DNA from: Eledone cirrhosa | Lineage: Eukaryota; Mollusca; Cephalopoda; Octopoda; Eledonidae | NCBI GenBank assembly: GCA_964016885.1 | Contig: OZ024743.1 | Coordinates: 182,807,218 to 182,871,217 of the forward strand | Reading direction: 5' to 3' | DNA length: 64,000 nucleotides | Part shown: piece by piece, positions 43,876-57,800 of the stretch | How the letters are laid out: the number at the start of each line of letters is the position of its first letter | How positions within the stretch are numbered: the first letter of the stretch is position 1 | Position numbers and translations under genes: made by a program | The notes under the pieces: model-generated | What the model saw: only the letters and a program-made list of their open reading frames with translations | Told to the model about the DNA's origin: nothing | The model's database searches: none

Positions 43876-44149
43876 TAAGTTATCACCATTGAATATATAG
43901 AGAGAACTCTTCCGTTGTGTTAAGGACATGGCAATCTCTCTAGGTTTGATGATACAACAAATGTACCCAGTACACTCTGTTCTTCACGGCAATATTTTCA
44001 CCATCTTGACTACGGGGCACAGCTGCAAATAATATACTGTCCAGCCAAATGTGCAGAGTTTGCATCACTCCCACTTAAATTATTTATTGTTTCTCTCTCC
44101 TCTTTTCTCTATTTTCTCTCTTCCTGTTTCTGTGGATTGGAAGAGCATC

Positions 44150-44290
44150 GTACAATATGCTTTGTGGCATAGTTACGGCCCTTTACGTTCTGAGTTCAAA
44201 TCCCACCAAGGTTAGCTTTGCCTTTCATCCTTACAGTGTCGATAAAATAAAGTACCAGTAACATACTGAGGTAGATTTAATCAACTCTCC
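44150..44290 (+). mobile_element. SINE-A, sense, truncated
   Basis: gagcatcgtacaatatgctt, then gagttcaaatcccaccaagg and gtcgataaaataaagtacca, then a variant gtagatttaatcaac end. Confidence 0.75.
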
Positions 44291-44920
44291 TTTCTCCAGA
44301 AAAAAACATTTAATCCTTAAATGTTTTAGATATTTTCCTCATTGTATATTTCTATTGAATTACAATAAATTCTATCCCTTTCCATTTAAATCTACGCAAA
44401 AGACTCAATCATATTCATTGTATCCCTCGTCATTTAAGAATTTCTACTCCTAACCTATTTTATATCAGAATTATCTCCCCTGCATTATCCAAAGTGTTTA
44501 TAAACAGGAAGAAACTCGGTTGCTCTCCCTCCTTTATCCTCGTTCTTTAATTTCTTACATTTTATTTCTTTTACTTTTCTTCTATTCTTCATTTCCTTAT
44601 TGTTTTGTATATATAAAAAAAGGTTTGAATGTTAAAGTTGTGCAAGCTGGGATAATTAAAAAACATTTATTTTGATGTTATATAAAAGGAAAGAGCAAAA
44701 ATGTTTATTCTCGTTGCATAAAATAATATTTACAATTAAAAGATAATAATATTTAAACGAAACAAAAACAAAAAAACAAGAAGAAAGTGAAAGAAGAAAA
44801 AAAGAATTGTGGAATGAATCAGAAGGGAGGTAGGTGTAAAAGTCAAACTTGCTATCCCCAATTTGGTATTTGTGACAGCCCTTACCTGTGGTCCTAAAAC
44901 TTGTGTAAATAACCGAAAGA
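44291..44920. other. AT-rich intergenic DNA
   Basis: Pyrimidine-rich then A-rich; no gene recognised. Confidence 0.5.
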
Positions 44921-44924
44921 ATTC

Positions 44925-45295
44925 AATTGTGGATACAAGTGGCTGAAATGGGGTTCCTCCGAAAGGTCTTTGGAGTAACGTTATTCAATAGAGTCACTAC
45001 AGGTAGAGCCACTACTTCTCACCAAATTGAGAGATCACAGCTCCGATACTATTGGCATGTGGTTAGAATGTCTCAGGAAAGAATTACTGGACAGATTTTA
45101 GGGGGCAAAACCATCAGGTACGAGACCCAGGGGTAGACCCACCCCAAGCAAGATGGTTGGATAACATCTGTTAGCTTGGCTGGTCTCACTTGGGGATCCA
45201 GCCAGATCAGTTGGAGACGTTTGCTTCTGAAAGGACCCACTGTTTTTGAGGACTGCCCCCATGACCCTCTCAGGAATAAGTGGGTGAAGAAGAAG
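44925..45295 (+). mobile_element. LINE-2 C-terminal fragment, plus strand
   Basis: The frame 44927-45136 encodes WIQVAEMGFLRKVFG and LRYYWHVVRMSQERITGQIL, the end of a non-LTR polyprotein. The rest is out of frame (agatggttggataacatctg, ggtctcacttggggatccag). Confidence 0.65.
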
Positions 45296-45477
45296 GGATA
45301 GACAGACAGACCCCAGTCTGAGTGGTGATTTAGCTGTATCCCACAGACAAAATGGTGAAAGCATTGCTAGGGAGAATGGCCAATGACCCCTGCTGCTACA
45401 GCCACCTTGCTTCACAAGGTCCCTTCCTCAGGAGGACTACTGTCTTTCTGATGTATGATGATATTATATCTAGTTGA

Positions 45478-45668
45478 ATCATCAGCCTCCTCGTCATCAT
45501 TTTTTATGTCTGTTTTTTCCACACTTGCATGGGTTGAATGGGTCCTTCTCAGCACAGTATCTCTTCAATCGCTGCATTTCTTCATCATCTCCTCTGTGAG
45601 TTTCAGTGATCTGAGGTCAGCTCTCACAACCTCTGACCAGGTCTTTTTTGGTCTACCTCTACTGTAAC
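45478..45668 (-). mobile_element. Third LINE tail fragment
   Basis: In reverse complement it has a GRPKKTWSEVV-like coding remnant (gaccaggtcttttttggtct on the plus strand) followed by a ccatgcaagtgtggaaaaaa tail. Confidence 0.5.
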
Positions 45669-45669
45669 A

Positions 45670-46262
45670 TGCTTCCACTAGGATTACTTGGAAAGAAATT
45701 ACATTGGCATATTTACCAAACACGCATTGTTAGACTTTCAAATGACCAAACATATTTCTTATTTGTATTTGTATCTCATATTTCACAATGCTTCAAGTAA
45801 ACTACAACACCTTATAGTATTAGGGCTTAAATCTCATCCTTTAACTTTCCCACCATCACAAATAAGGACTACTGAATAAATAAATTGTAATCCATTGGGA
45901 ATTTATACACACACAATAGAATGGGTTTTTTATTGGGAGTTTATACACATAAACTAGAAAGGGTTTTTTATTGGAAATTTATACATATAAAATAGATACG
46001 GTTTTTATTTATTATCCACAAATCAAGAACAACGATCATTTGAGGTTACCATTACTATTTCCATCTACATATACACTATAGGAATATCATACAAGGATAT
46101 CAATGTAAAACACTATCTTTAAGATAGTATGTTTGCACTTGTATATATATATATAGTTTAGAATAAAACAATAAATAAGGGTAGGCGAAGAAATTATTAC
46201 AGCTCAAAATATGAGATTCATTACAGTAATTAACAGTCTTTGGTCTTCTTTTCAATGTTATA
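45670..46262. other. Intergenic DNA with short repeats
   Basis: A segment of the type gggttttttattgggagttt recurs three times between 45895 and 46005 (unit about 50 bp). No gene recognised. Confidence 0.45.
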
Positions 46263-46264
46263 TA

Positions 46265-46747
46265 TATGGGTAGACCAAGGAAAACCTGGGACAAGGTGAT
46301 AAAAACTAACCTTGCTCACTTATACCGCTTTAAGACAATGTCACTGGATCGAGATTTTTGCCGCTATGCAGTTATACAGAAGACCCGCCTTCCCTTACAT
46401 ACAAACTTAAACCTACAGCCAGTAGGCACCTCTTAACCCAATATACACCACACATCACACCCCCTACTCCATCCTCCCACTTCTGTCTACTGTAAAGTGG
46501 TCATGTAGGTGACATGACAAAAAGCACCCAGTCCACACTGTAAAGTCGTAGTGTAGGAGACACGGTAAAAAGGCTCCCAGTCCACACTGTAAATGTGGTT
46601 GGTGTTAGGAAAGGCATCCAGCCATAGAAAACCTGCCAGAAACAGTTCTATACAAGTGAGACACAGTCACCCGACCAATCTTGCCTCAAGTAGGACAAAC
46701 CCGTCCAAATCATGCTAGCTTGGAAGAAGGACGTTAACCGATGATGA
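46265..46747 (+). mobile_element. LINE-1 family 3' end, 5'-truncated
   Basis: Begins in the GRPRKTWDKVIK-type coding end (gggtagaccaaggaaaacct), passes the stop, then agtaggcacctcttaaccca, ggttggtgttaggaaaggca and ends ggacgttaaccgatgatgat-(TA)n. Confidence 0.75.
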
Positions 46748-46848
46748 TATATATATGTGTTGTGTGTGTGTGTATATATGTATGTGTGTGTAGGTGTATA
46801 CACATATATGTATATATACATATATATGTGTATTCACACACAAATATA

Positions 46849-48124
46849 CGGGGTGGGGCATAAAAACTGTTATAAAATAAAATGCAAATAGTTCTTGAAA
46901 AAAACATTTATTTCAAGATCTGACTTCAACAAATAGTAAGTAATATACTATTAAACAACTGCCCCAAAATTTATTCGAAATGCTTTCCTCTAGCTCTCAC
47001 TACTGCTCGAAGTCTTCTAGGAAAGTCTTCGATGGCTGCATGAACAGTTTCCATGGGTATTTTCTCCCATACTTTATTCAGTTTTGATTTTAGAGTTTCA
47101 ATATTTTGGCTAGTAGAGCAGGCTTCACTCTCAAGAATTGACCATAAAGAAAAATCGAGGGGGTTGAGATCTGGTGATGTGGGAGGCCACTCTTCCTTAC
47201 TGATCCATGCAGGACAATGGTCTCTACACCTCTGTTGTGTTACGGGAGCAGTGTGGCTCATCGCTCCATCTTGTTGGAGAGTCCAAATGTCATCGCCATA
47301 AACAGATGTGCACCATGAGATCAGTGCTCCTTCCAAAATATCCTTTATGTAAAGTTCTTTGTTAATTTTAACTCCTTGAGGCACAAAAATCAGAGGAGAC
47401 TTTCCTCTTTCAGAAATGGCTGCCCAAACTATCACTGATGCTGGTTTCTGAACACTTTTCCTACACTTGAAGGAATTGATTTGAGACTTTTTGCAAGTAC
47501 TCGATCATTTTGATGATTGTGAATAACTTCTCATCTGTAAAGATGATGTTTTGCAGCGTGCCATCCTTGATACGGTTCAATAACAGTTTACTTATGGAGA
47601 GCCTCTTTTCAATTGTGGCTGCAGAAAGAAGCTGCCTCTTTTGGAACTTATAGGGTGAGATCCCCAGATCATCTTGACATATCCTTCGCATAGTTCTTGG
47701 CGATGTTTCTGCTTCTTCTGCCATTTTTCTCATGGACCTTGGATTACGTCTTATTTTTTCCCTCACACTTTTAATGCGTTTTGGTGTTCTTGAGGTGCGA
47801 GGGCGTCCGGATAGTGGTCTGTCTTTGGTCGAGGAAGTTTCCTTAAATCGATCGATTGTCCTTTTGATCAACATTCTATTGATCTTAAGAGCTTTCCCCA
47901 GTTTAAATATCTCAGGTGGAGTCAGGCCTGTTTCATGCTTCTCTATTATGAACTTTCTTTTCAATTCTATGGACATTGCAAATTGTTAATGGAGTAATGT
48001 TCTGAAAAATAGTTAATATGGCTATAGTGCATGGATTTGATACAAATATATTAGTGATATTAACAACATAATTTATTTTTAAAATTGATTTAAAACTTTG
48101 TAACAGTAATTATGCCCCACCCTG
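46849..48124 (-). mobile_element. mariner transposon relic, DD37D, with TIRs and TA duplications
   Basis: 1276 bp. The left end CGGGGTGGGGCATAAAAACT and the right end (reverse complement) CAGGGTGGGGCATAATTACT agree at 24 of the first 28 positions. TA flanks both ends (46847-46848, 48125-48126). The minus-strand transposase has a paired helix-turn-helix N-terminus with GRPRTSRTPKRI between (47461-47976), first catalytic Asp in IIFTDEK, second in WTLQQDG and third in SPDLNPLDFSLW, with 37 residues between the last two. Length and structure fit mariner (maT-like spacing). The coding region is broken by at least two frameshifts between about 47420 and 47520, so it is not autonomous. Confidence 0.9.
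46971..47976 (-). pseudogene. mariner transposase, frameshifted
   Basis: Two frames: 47461-47976 (DNA-binding half, through the first catalytic Asp) and 46971-47435 (second and third catalytic Asp). Between them a short third-frame stretch is needed, so there were at least two small indels. All three catalytic residues are still present. Confidence 0.85.
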
Positions 48125-48175
48125 TATATATATACATACACACACACAAATATATATATATATAACGAAGGAATT

Positions 48176-48243
48176 GTGGTAAGGAACCAGATGGACCATA
48201 ACGCATCAGAGTACTCAATACTTAGAGTAGTAGAGTGGGTAAT
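48176..48243. repeat. Dispersed segment related to 21930-21990
   Basis: Shares gtggtaaggaaccagatgga, agagtactcaatactt and gtgggtaata with the earlier copy. It directly abuts the hairpin repeat. Confidence 0.6.
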
Positions 48244-48363
48244 AGGAAAAAGTATGACCCCGACGGCAGAGCTCAAGCCATTTCGACGGCTATTTCTAGA
48301 CGCGTCTAGAAATAGCCGTCAAAAAGACTTGAGCTCTGCCGTCGGGGTCATACTTTTTCCTAT
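48242..48363. repeat. Near-perfect 61-bp-arm palindrome
   Basis: Arms 48242-48302 and 48303-48363 meet at TCTAGA-CGCG-TCTAGA with no spacer. The outer arm is ataggaaaaagtatgacccc; the arms differ only in a short patch (ccatttc against gtcttttt). The whole would fold as a snap-back hairpin. Confidence 0.9.
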
Positions 48364-48556
48364 ATATATATACACACATATATCTCCATGCTTGTATTTA
48401 GATAGGATAAAACAAGCAGATATAGAATGTCCAATGTCAACAGAGTTGACCACCTGTTAAAAGATTTCACTAATCAGGAAATGTCAAACAACCTGTTATT
48501 TGTGACACATACACACACATGCATATGTATACATGTATATATATATGTGTGTGTGT

Positions 48557-48835
48557 AAAAGCATGTGGCTTGTGGTTAGAGCATGGGATTTACAGTCTTT
48601 GAGGTTGTGAGTTCGATTCCCTGGCTGAAGGTTGCATTGTGTCCTTGAGCAAGATTCTTTATTTTACTTTGCTCCAGTTTACTCAGCTGCAGAAATGAGT
48701 TGCAATGTTTCTGGTGCCAAGCTGTATCGACTATTGACTTTCACTAAGAGAACACATCACCTGATCTGGGAATTGTCCTCATGATTGCAAGCCCAGTGCT
48801 CTAATCACTATCATCTTCATCATCATCATTGTTTT
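48557..48835 (+). mobile_element. SINE-B variant, plus strand
   Basis: Head catgtggcttgtggttagag and ggttgtgagttcgattccct, then ttgagcaagattctttattt and tactcagctgcagaaatgag. The 3' half differs from 4747-5095 and ends in (atc)n. Confidence 0.75.
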
Positions 48836-48989
48836 TACATCATACTTTCCATGCAGAGCCGTTATATAGTTACAATTATCTTACAAATCAAAAATTAAAA
48901 GTTCAAGACATTTAATTACTGACAATTCTTTCTTCCCACAGTAATATACCACAGTTAGCAGAGACTATGGGCATTATCTGAGTTTAATT

Positions 48990-49050
48990 AAAATACCAAT
49001 ACTAATACCAATACTAATACCAATACTAATACCAATACTAATACCAATAC
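48990..49050. repeat. 12-bp microsatellite
   Basis: Unit aataccaatact repeated about five times. Confidence 0.85.
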
Positions 49051-49511
49051 TAATCACTCCAGAAAAAAACCAGATAATATATATCACTTATCAAAATATC
49101 AAAATAAAAATAAATCACAGTTACAAATATAGTTCAAAGAATATCATAGTCCACAAAATATGGTGTCAGTTGAGTTAAAGGTTATGTAGAAGTATATTGC
49201 CCAGAATGAATTGGAATTTATAGTTTTAAAAATGGTATAATTTGTATTAAAAGTTTGATGGATTGTCCGGGCTAACTATAAATATTGCTTTGTTTAAACT
49301 CTATAAATAGCAATTAATTTTAATACCATCTGGTTATCAAACTAACCAACAGAAAATTATAATAATAAATTGAAGTGAAACTAAACTGGTGCATGTGATT
49401 CTATTTGTAGCATGACCCTCCCAAAGTATAACAATATATGTTTCAACACACGTTTTCACATAAAAAATCTTGCAAAACAAATACAAAAACGAAGTATATA
49501 TATATTTATAT
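49051..49511. other. AT-rich intergenic DNA
   Basis: No gene recognised. The segment near 49330-49500 resembles 15960-16140 (aaccaacagaaaattataat and catgaccctcccaa wording), a weak dispersed repeat. Confidence 0.45.
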
Positions 49512-51660
49512 ATCATCATCCTCATCATCACCGTTTTACATCCGTTCTTCCATGCTAGCATGGGTTAGACGGGTTGTCCTATTGTGGGCAGTGTTCGGTC
49601 GGCTGACCTTGTCTTGCTCATATGGGAACTGATTCTGGCTTGATTTCTACAGCTGGATGCCCTTCCTAGCACCAACCTCATTTACAGTGAGTGCTGGGTG
49701 ATTTTTTTCCGTGGCGCCTATACGTCCACTTTACAGTGTGGGCTGGGTGTTTTTTTGCCGTGGCACTTCCACGACCACCTTGCAGTGGGGGGTGTGGGGG
49801 CATATTGTCTATATGCTTCAGCTTGTACCCATGGGAGGTCGGGTACTCTGTATTAGTGCGTGACGCCAGAGGTCACGGTCGTGTGTCATCGCCTTTGAGA
49901 GGTGTAATTGGGTAAGGTCGGCTTTTATCCCCTCATCCCAGGTCTTCTTGGGTCTCCCCACTCCGCGGTTACCATCGACTTCTAGTGCTCTGCACCTTTT
50001 TATGCAGCTGTCATCCTTCATACGCATCACATGTCCATACCAACGCAACCACCTCTCCTGCACACAGCATTTGATTCCTCTTATGTTCAATCTCTCTCTC
50101 AATTCATTTATGCTTTGCCGTTCGCGTATTACACATCCATCAGAGCATGCAGGCTTTGTTTCTTTCTAATCTGTGTAAGTCTTCCACAGACAGCGTCCAG
50201 CTCTCACCACCATGTAACATTGCTGTTCGTATACATGCATCATACAATCTGCCTTTCATTTTGAGGGAAAAGCCTTTTGCAGCTAGCAGTGGCAGTAGCT
50301 CCCTGAACTTCTTCCATCCCGTTCTTATGCTAGTTATTCTACTTTCCGAATACCCACCTCCGCTGCTAATTCGGTCACCTAGGTAGCAGAAGCTGTCTAC
50401 TGTTTCTATAGAGCCCTCCTAGTGTTTGGTGGTACTTGTTTCCTGTGGCTGTTTGCTGCTTGCTGTCCCAGCACAAATGCTACATGTGAAGCCTACATTC
50501 TTAGTTAAGCTTCCTGAGATTCTGCTACATCTCTTGTGTACCTATTGTTTGCATTTGGGGCAGAGAATGGAGTTCCTACCTACACCTTTCCTACATACTA
50601 AGCAAGACCATTTCCCCGAGGGGATCTGGGTTCTGTTTTCTTGTCTACTTACAAGGACCTTAGTCTTTGTCAGGTTGACTTTGAGACCCTTTCTTTCTAG
50701 TCCCTGCTTCCAAGTTTGGAATTTCTTCTCTAGTTCTACCATAGATTCAGCTATAAGTGCGAGGTCATCTACGTACAGGAGTTCCCATGGGCATCCGGTC
50801 TTAAACTCCTCCGTTATTGCCTGTAGGACTATGATGAACAGGAGAGGGCTAAGAACAGAGCCCTGGTGGACACCGACCTGTACGCTAAATTCCTCGCTAT
50901 ACTCATTGCTAATCCTAACTTTGCTGACTGCTCCCCTATACATGGCTTGTACAGCTTTCACAAGCCATTCATCTACTAGTTTTCTAAGAGCCCACCAGAT
51001 TATAGCACGGGGAACTCTGTCAAAGGCTTTCTCGAGATCGACGAATGCCAGGTAGAGTGGCTTACTTTTCCTGTAACCACTCACAAGGAAGAGGGCATCA
51101 ATGGTGCCTCTTCCTGGCACAAACCCAAATTGCATCTCATCTGGTCCCTAATCAACTGTGCTATAACTCTTTCTGTTACTTTCATGACCTGGTCCATCAG
51201 CTTTATACCTCTATAGTTTCCTCTATGTAGTGCATCACCTTTGTAGCAGTTGACAATGATGCTACTGCACCAATCCTTTGGTATGACACCTTCTAGTATT
51301 ACCTGGTTAACAATACGTGTGGTTATGGTGTGACCTACCGACCCAGATGCCTTCAGCATCTCGGCAGCTATACCCGATGGACCGGTTGCCTTCCTCGTCT
51401 TCATATCTTTGATTGCCTTACTTACTACGCTGTTGCTGACTTGTACTGCTGGCCCCTCTATAGGGTCTACTTGGGGTAGGGTCTCTTCTTCCCATGCATT
51501 CTCCTCATTTAGTAATCTATCAGCACTTGTGAGGGCAAGCTCACCTTTATCATTCCGGATACACTTCTCTCCAATGACATCACAATTCTCTCTGACACAC
51601 TGCCTTGCAATCTTGAACACCTCCAGTTTCTGGTCCTCACGTTGCGAAACATGCATTTAT
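49512..51660 (-). mobile_element. LINE (non-LTR retrotransposon), 5'-truncated, with RT domain
   Basis: Minus strand, about 2.15 kb. RT fingers at 51081-51656: KATGPSGIAAEMLK, NYRGIKLMDQVMKV. A frameshift leads to the palm at 50542-51135: FGFVPGRGTIDALF, AFVDLEKAFDRVPR, GVHQGSVLSPLLF and the catalytic YVDD, then KGLKVNLTKTKV. A CxxC-type end (CLVCRKGVGRNSILCPKC) follows, then RWYGHVMRM and GRPKKTW at 49818-50102. The 3' UTR contains ggttggtgctaggaagggca in reverse complement and a (GATGAT)n tail at 49512-49540. Endonuclease is missing, as expected from incomplete reverse transcription. Confidence 0.88.
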
Positions 51661-51664
51661 TTAT

Positions 51665-51785
51665 ATATATCATCATCATTATCGTTTAACATCCATTTTC
51701 CATGCTAACATAGGTAGGATGGTCTATCCCATTGTATGAGATCAGGTTGGAGGACTGTGTTTTGCTCACACAGAACTGATTTTGG
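51665..51785 (-). mobile_element. LINE/SINE tail fragment at the edge of the satellite
   Basis: catcatcattatcgtttaac and ttttccatgctaacatagg, ending cagaactgattttggc and running directly into (atac)n. Confidence 0.7.
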
Positions 51786-51786
51786 C

Positions 51787-51803
51787 ATACATACATACAT
51801 ACA
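51787..51803. repeat. (ATAC)n at the satellite border
   Basis: Four to five atac units lie between the tail fragment and the first 40-bp unit. Confidence 0.8.
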
Positions 51804-54800
51804 TGCACAAACACATACACACACAAGTGTATATAAACTCTCTCACACAAACACATACACACACAAATGTATATAAACTCTCTCACACAAACACATACCC
51901 ACACAAGTGTATACACACTCTCTCACACAAACACATACCCACACAAGTGTATACACACTCTCTCACACAAACACATACACACACAAATGTATACACACTC
52001 TCTCACACAAACACATACACACACAAGTGTATACACACTCTCTCACACAAACACATACACACACAAGTGTATACATACTCTCTCACACAAACACATACCC
52101 ACACAAGTGTATACACACTCACACAAACACATACACACACAAGTGTATATAAACTCTCACACAAACACATACACACACAAGTGTATATAAACTCTCTCAC
52201 ACAAACACATACACACACACAAGTGTATACACACTCTCTCACACAAACACATACACACACAAGTGTATATAAACTCTCTCACACAAACACATACACACAC
52301 AAGTGTATATAAACTCTCTCACACAAACACATACACACACACAAGTGTATACACACTCTCTCACACAAACACATACACACACAAGTGTATATAAACTCTC
52401 TCACACAAACACATACACACACAAATGTATATAAACTCTCTCACACAAACACATACACACACAAGTGTATATAAACTCTCTCACACAAACACATACACAC
52501 ACAAGTGTATATAAACTCTCTCACACAAACACATACACACACAAGTGTATATAAACTCTCTCACACAAACACATACACACACAAGTGTATATAAACTCTC
52601 TCACACAAACACATACACACACAAGTGTATATAAACTCTCACACAAACACATACACACACAAGTGTATATAAACTCTCTCACACAAACACATACACACAC
52701 AAGTGTATATAAACTCTCTCACACAAACACATACCCACACAAGTGTATACACACTCTCTCACACAAACACATACACACACAAGTGTATATAAACTCTCTC
52801 ACACAAACACATACAAACACAAGTGTATACACACTCTCTCACACAAACTCATACACACACAAGTGTATATAAACTCTCTCACACAAACACATACACACAC
52901 AAGTGTATATAAACTCTCTCACACAAACACATACACACACAAGTGTATATAAACTCTCTCACACAAACATATACACACACAAGTGTATACACACTCTCTC
53001 ACACACACTCATACACACACAAGTGTATATAAACTCTCTCACACAAACACATACACACACAAGTGTATATAAACTCTCTCACACAAACACATACACACAC
53101 AAGTGTATATAAACTCTCACACAAACACATACACAGACAAGTGTATATAAACTCTCTGACACAAACACATACACACACAAGTGTATACACACTCTCTCAC
53201 ACAAACTCATACACACACAAGTGTATATAAACTCTCTCACACAAACACATACACACACAAGTGTATATAAACTCTCTCACACAAACACATACACACACAA
53301 GTGTATATAAACTCTCTCACACAAACACATACACACACAAGTGTATACACACTCTCTCACACAAACTCATACACACACAAGTGTATATAAACTCTCTCAC
53401 ACAAACACATACACACACAAGTGTATATAAACTCTCTCACACAAACACATACACACACAAGTGTATATAAACTCTCTCACACAAACACATACACACACAA
53501 GTGTATATAAACTCTCTCACACAAACACATACACACACAAGTGTATACATACTCTCTCACACAAACTCATACACACACAAGTGTATATAAACTCTCTCAC
53601 ACAAACACATACACACACAAGTGTATACACACTCTCTCACACAAACACATACACACACAAGTGTATATAAACTCTCTCACACAAACACATACACACACAA
53701 GTGTATACACACACTCTCACACAAACTCATACACACACAAGTGTATATAAACTCTCTCACACAAACGCATACACACACAAGTGTATATAAACTCTCTCAC
53801 ACAAACACATACACACACAAGTGTATATAAACTCTCTCACACAAACAAATACACACACAAGTGTATATAAACTCTCTCACACAAACACATACACACACAA
53901 GTGTATACACACTCTCTCACACAAACTCATACACACACAAGTGTATATAAACTCTCTCACACAAACACATACACACACAAGTGTATACACACTCTCTCAC
54001 ACAAACACATACACACACAAGTGTATACACACTCTCTCACACAAACTCATACACACACAAGTGTATATAAACTCTCTCACACAAACACATACACACACAA
54101 GTGTATATAAACTCTCTCACACAAACACATACACACACAAGTGTATACACACTCTCTCACACAAACACATACACACACAAGTGTATATAAACTCTCTCAC
54201 ACAAACACATACACACACAAGTGTATACACACTCTCTCACACAAACACATACACACACAAGTGTATATAAACTCTCTCACACAAACACATACACACACAA
54301 GTGTATATAAACTCTCTCACACAAACACATACACACACAAGTGTATATAAACTCTCTCACACAAACACATGCACACACAAGTGTATACACACTCTCTCAC
54401 ACAAACACATACACACACAAGTGTATATAAACTCTCTCACACAAACACATACACACACAAGTGTATATAAACTCTCACACAAACACATACACACACAAGT
54501 GTATACACACTCTCTCACACAAACACATACACACACAAGTGTATATAAACTCTCTCACACAAACACATACACACACAAGTGTATATAAACTCTCTCACAC
54601 AAACACATACACACACAAGTGTATACACACTCTCTCACACAAACTCATACACACACAAGTGTATATAAACTCTCTCACACAAACACATACACACACAAGT
54701 GTATACACACTCTCTCACACAAACACATACACACACAAGTGTATACACACTCTCTCACACAAACTCATACACACACAAGTGTATATAAACTCTCTCACAC

Positions 54801-57800
54801 AAACACATACACACACAAGTGTATATAAACTCTCTCACACAAACACATACACACACAAGTGTATACACACTCTCTCACACAAACACATACACACACAAGT
54901 GTATATAAACTCTCTCACACAAACACATACACACACAAGTGTATACACACTCTCTCACACAAACACATACACACACAAGTGTATATAAACTCTCTCACAC
55001 AAACACATACACACACAAGTGTATATAAACTCTCTCACACAAACACATACACACACAAGTGTATATAAACTCTCTCACACAAACACATGCACACACAAGT
55101 GTATACACACTCTCTCACACAAACACATACACACACAAGTGTATATAAACTCTCTCACACAAACACATACACACACAAGTGTATATAAACTCTCACACAA
55201 ACACATACACACACAAGTGTATACACACTCTCTCACACAAACACATACACACACAAGTGTATATAAACTCTCTCACACAAACACATACACACACAAGTGT
55301 ATATAAACTCTCTCACACAAACACATACACACACAAGTGTATACACACTCTCTCACACAAACTCATACACACACAAGTGTATATAAACTCTCTCACACAA
55401 ACACATACACACACAAGTGTATACACACTCTCTCGCACAAACACATACACACACAAGTGTATACACACTCTCTAACACAAACACATACACACACAAGTGT
55501 ATATAAACTCTCTCACACAAACACATACACACACAAGTGTATACACACTCTCTCACACAAACTCATACACACACAAGTGTATATAAACTCTCTCACACAA
55601 ACACATACACACACACAAGTGTATACACACTCTCTCACGCAAACACATACACACACAAGTGTATATAAACTCTCTCACACAAACACATACACACACAAGT
55701 GTATATAAACTCTCTCACACAAACACATACACACACAAGTGTATACACACTCTCTCACACAAACTCATACACACACAAGTGTATATAAACTCTCTCACAC
55801 AAACACATGCACACACAAGTGTATACACACTCTCTCACACAAACACATACACACACAAGTGTATATAAACTCTCTCACACAAACACATACACACACAAGT
55901 GTATATAAACTCTCTCACACAAACACATACACACACAAGTGTATATAAACTCTCTCACACAAACACATGCACACACAAGTGTATACACACTCTCTCACAC
56001 AAACACATACACACACAAGTGTATATAAACTCTCTCACACAAACACATACACACACAAGTGTATATAAACTCTCTCACACAAACACATACACACACAAGT
56101 GTATATAAACTCTTTCACACAAACACATACACACACAAGTGTATACACACTCTCTCACACAAACTCATACACACACAAGTGTATATAAACTCCCTCACAC
56201 AAACACATACACACACAAGTGTATACACACTCTCTCACACAAACACATACACACACAAGTGTATACACACTCTCTCACACAAACACATACACACACAAGT
56301 GTATATAAACTCTCTCACACAAACACATACACACACAAGTGTATATAAACTCTCACACAAACACATACACACACAAGTGTATACACACTCTCTCACACAA
56401 ACACATACACACACAAGTGTATATAAACTCTCTCACACAAACACATACACACACAAGTGTATATAAACTCTCACACAAACACATACACACACAAGTGTAT
56501 ATAAACTCTCTCACACAAACACATACACACACAAGTGTATATAAACTCTCTCACACAAACACATACCCACACAAGTGTGTACACACTCTCTCACACAAAC
56601 ACATACACACACAAGTGTATATAAACTCTCTCACACAAACACATACACACACAAGTGTATATAAACTCTCTCACACAAACACATACACACACAAGTGTAT
56701 ACACACACAAGTGTATACACACTCTCTCACACAAACACATACACACACAAGTGTATACACACTCTCTCACACAAACTCATACACACACAAGTGTATATAA
56801 ACTCCCTCACACAAACACATACACACACAAGTGTATACACACTCTCTCACACAAACACATACACACACAAGTGTATATAAACTCTCTCACACAAACACAT
56901 ACACACACAAGTGTATATAAACTCTCTCACACAAACACATACACACACAAGTGTATATAAACTCTCTCACACAAACACATACACACACAAGTGTATATAA
57001 ACTCTCACACAAACACATACACACACAAGTGTATATAAACTCTCTCACACAAACACATACACACACAAGTGTATATAAACTCTCTCACACAAACACATAC
57101 CCACACAAGTGTATACACACTCTCTCACACAAACACATACACACACAAGTGTATATAAACTCTCTCACACAAACACATACACACACAAGTGTATATAAAC
57201 TCTCTCACACAAACACATACACACACAAGTGTATACACACTCTCTCACACAAACACATACACACACAAGTGTATATAAACTCTCACACAAACACATACAC
57301 ACACAAGTGTATATAAACTCTCTCACACAAACACATACACACACAAGTGTATACACACTCTCTCACACAAACACATACACACACAAGTGTATACACACTC
57401 TCTCACACAAACACATACACACACAAGTGTATATAAACTCTCTCACACAAACACATACACACACAAGTGTATACACACTCTCTCACACAAACACATACAC
57501 ACACAAGTGTATATAAACTCTCTCACACAAACACATAAACACACAAGTGTATACACACTCTCTCACACAAACTCATACACGCACAAGTGTATATAAACTC
57601 TCTCACACAAACACATACACACACAAGTGTATACACACTCTCTCACACAAACACATACACACACAAGTGTATATAAACTCTCTCACACAAACACATACAC
57701 AGACAAGTGTATATAAACTCTCTCACACAAACACATACACACACAAGTGATATACACACTCTCTCACACAAACTCATACACACACAAGTGTATATAAACT

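Noticed and set aside
50426..51055. Plus-strand 209-codon frame
   Set aside because: Antisense of the LINE RT domain.
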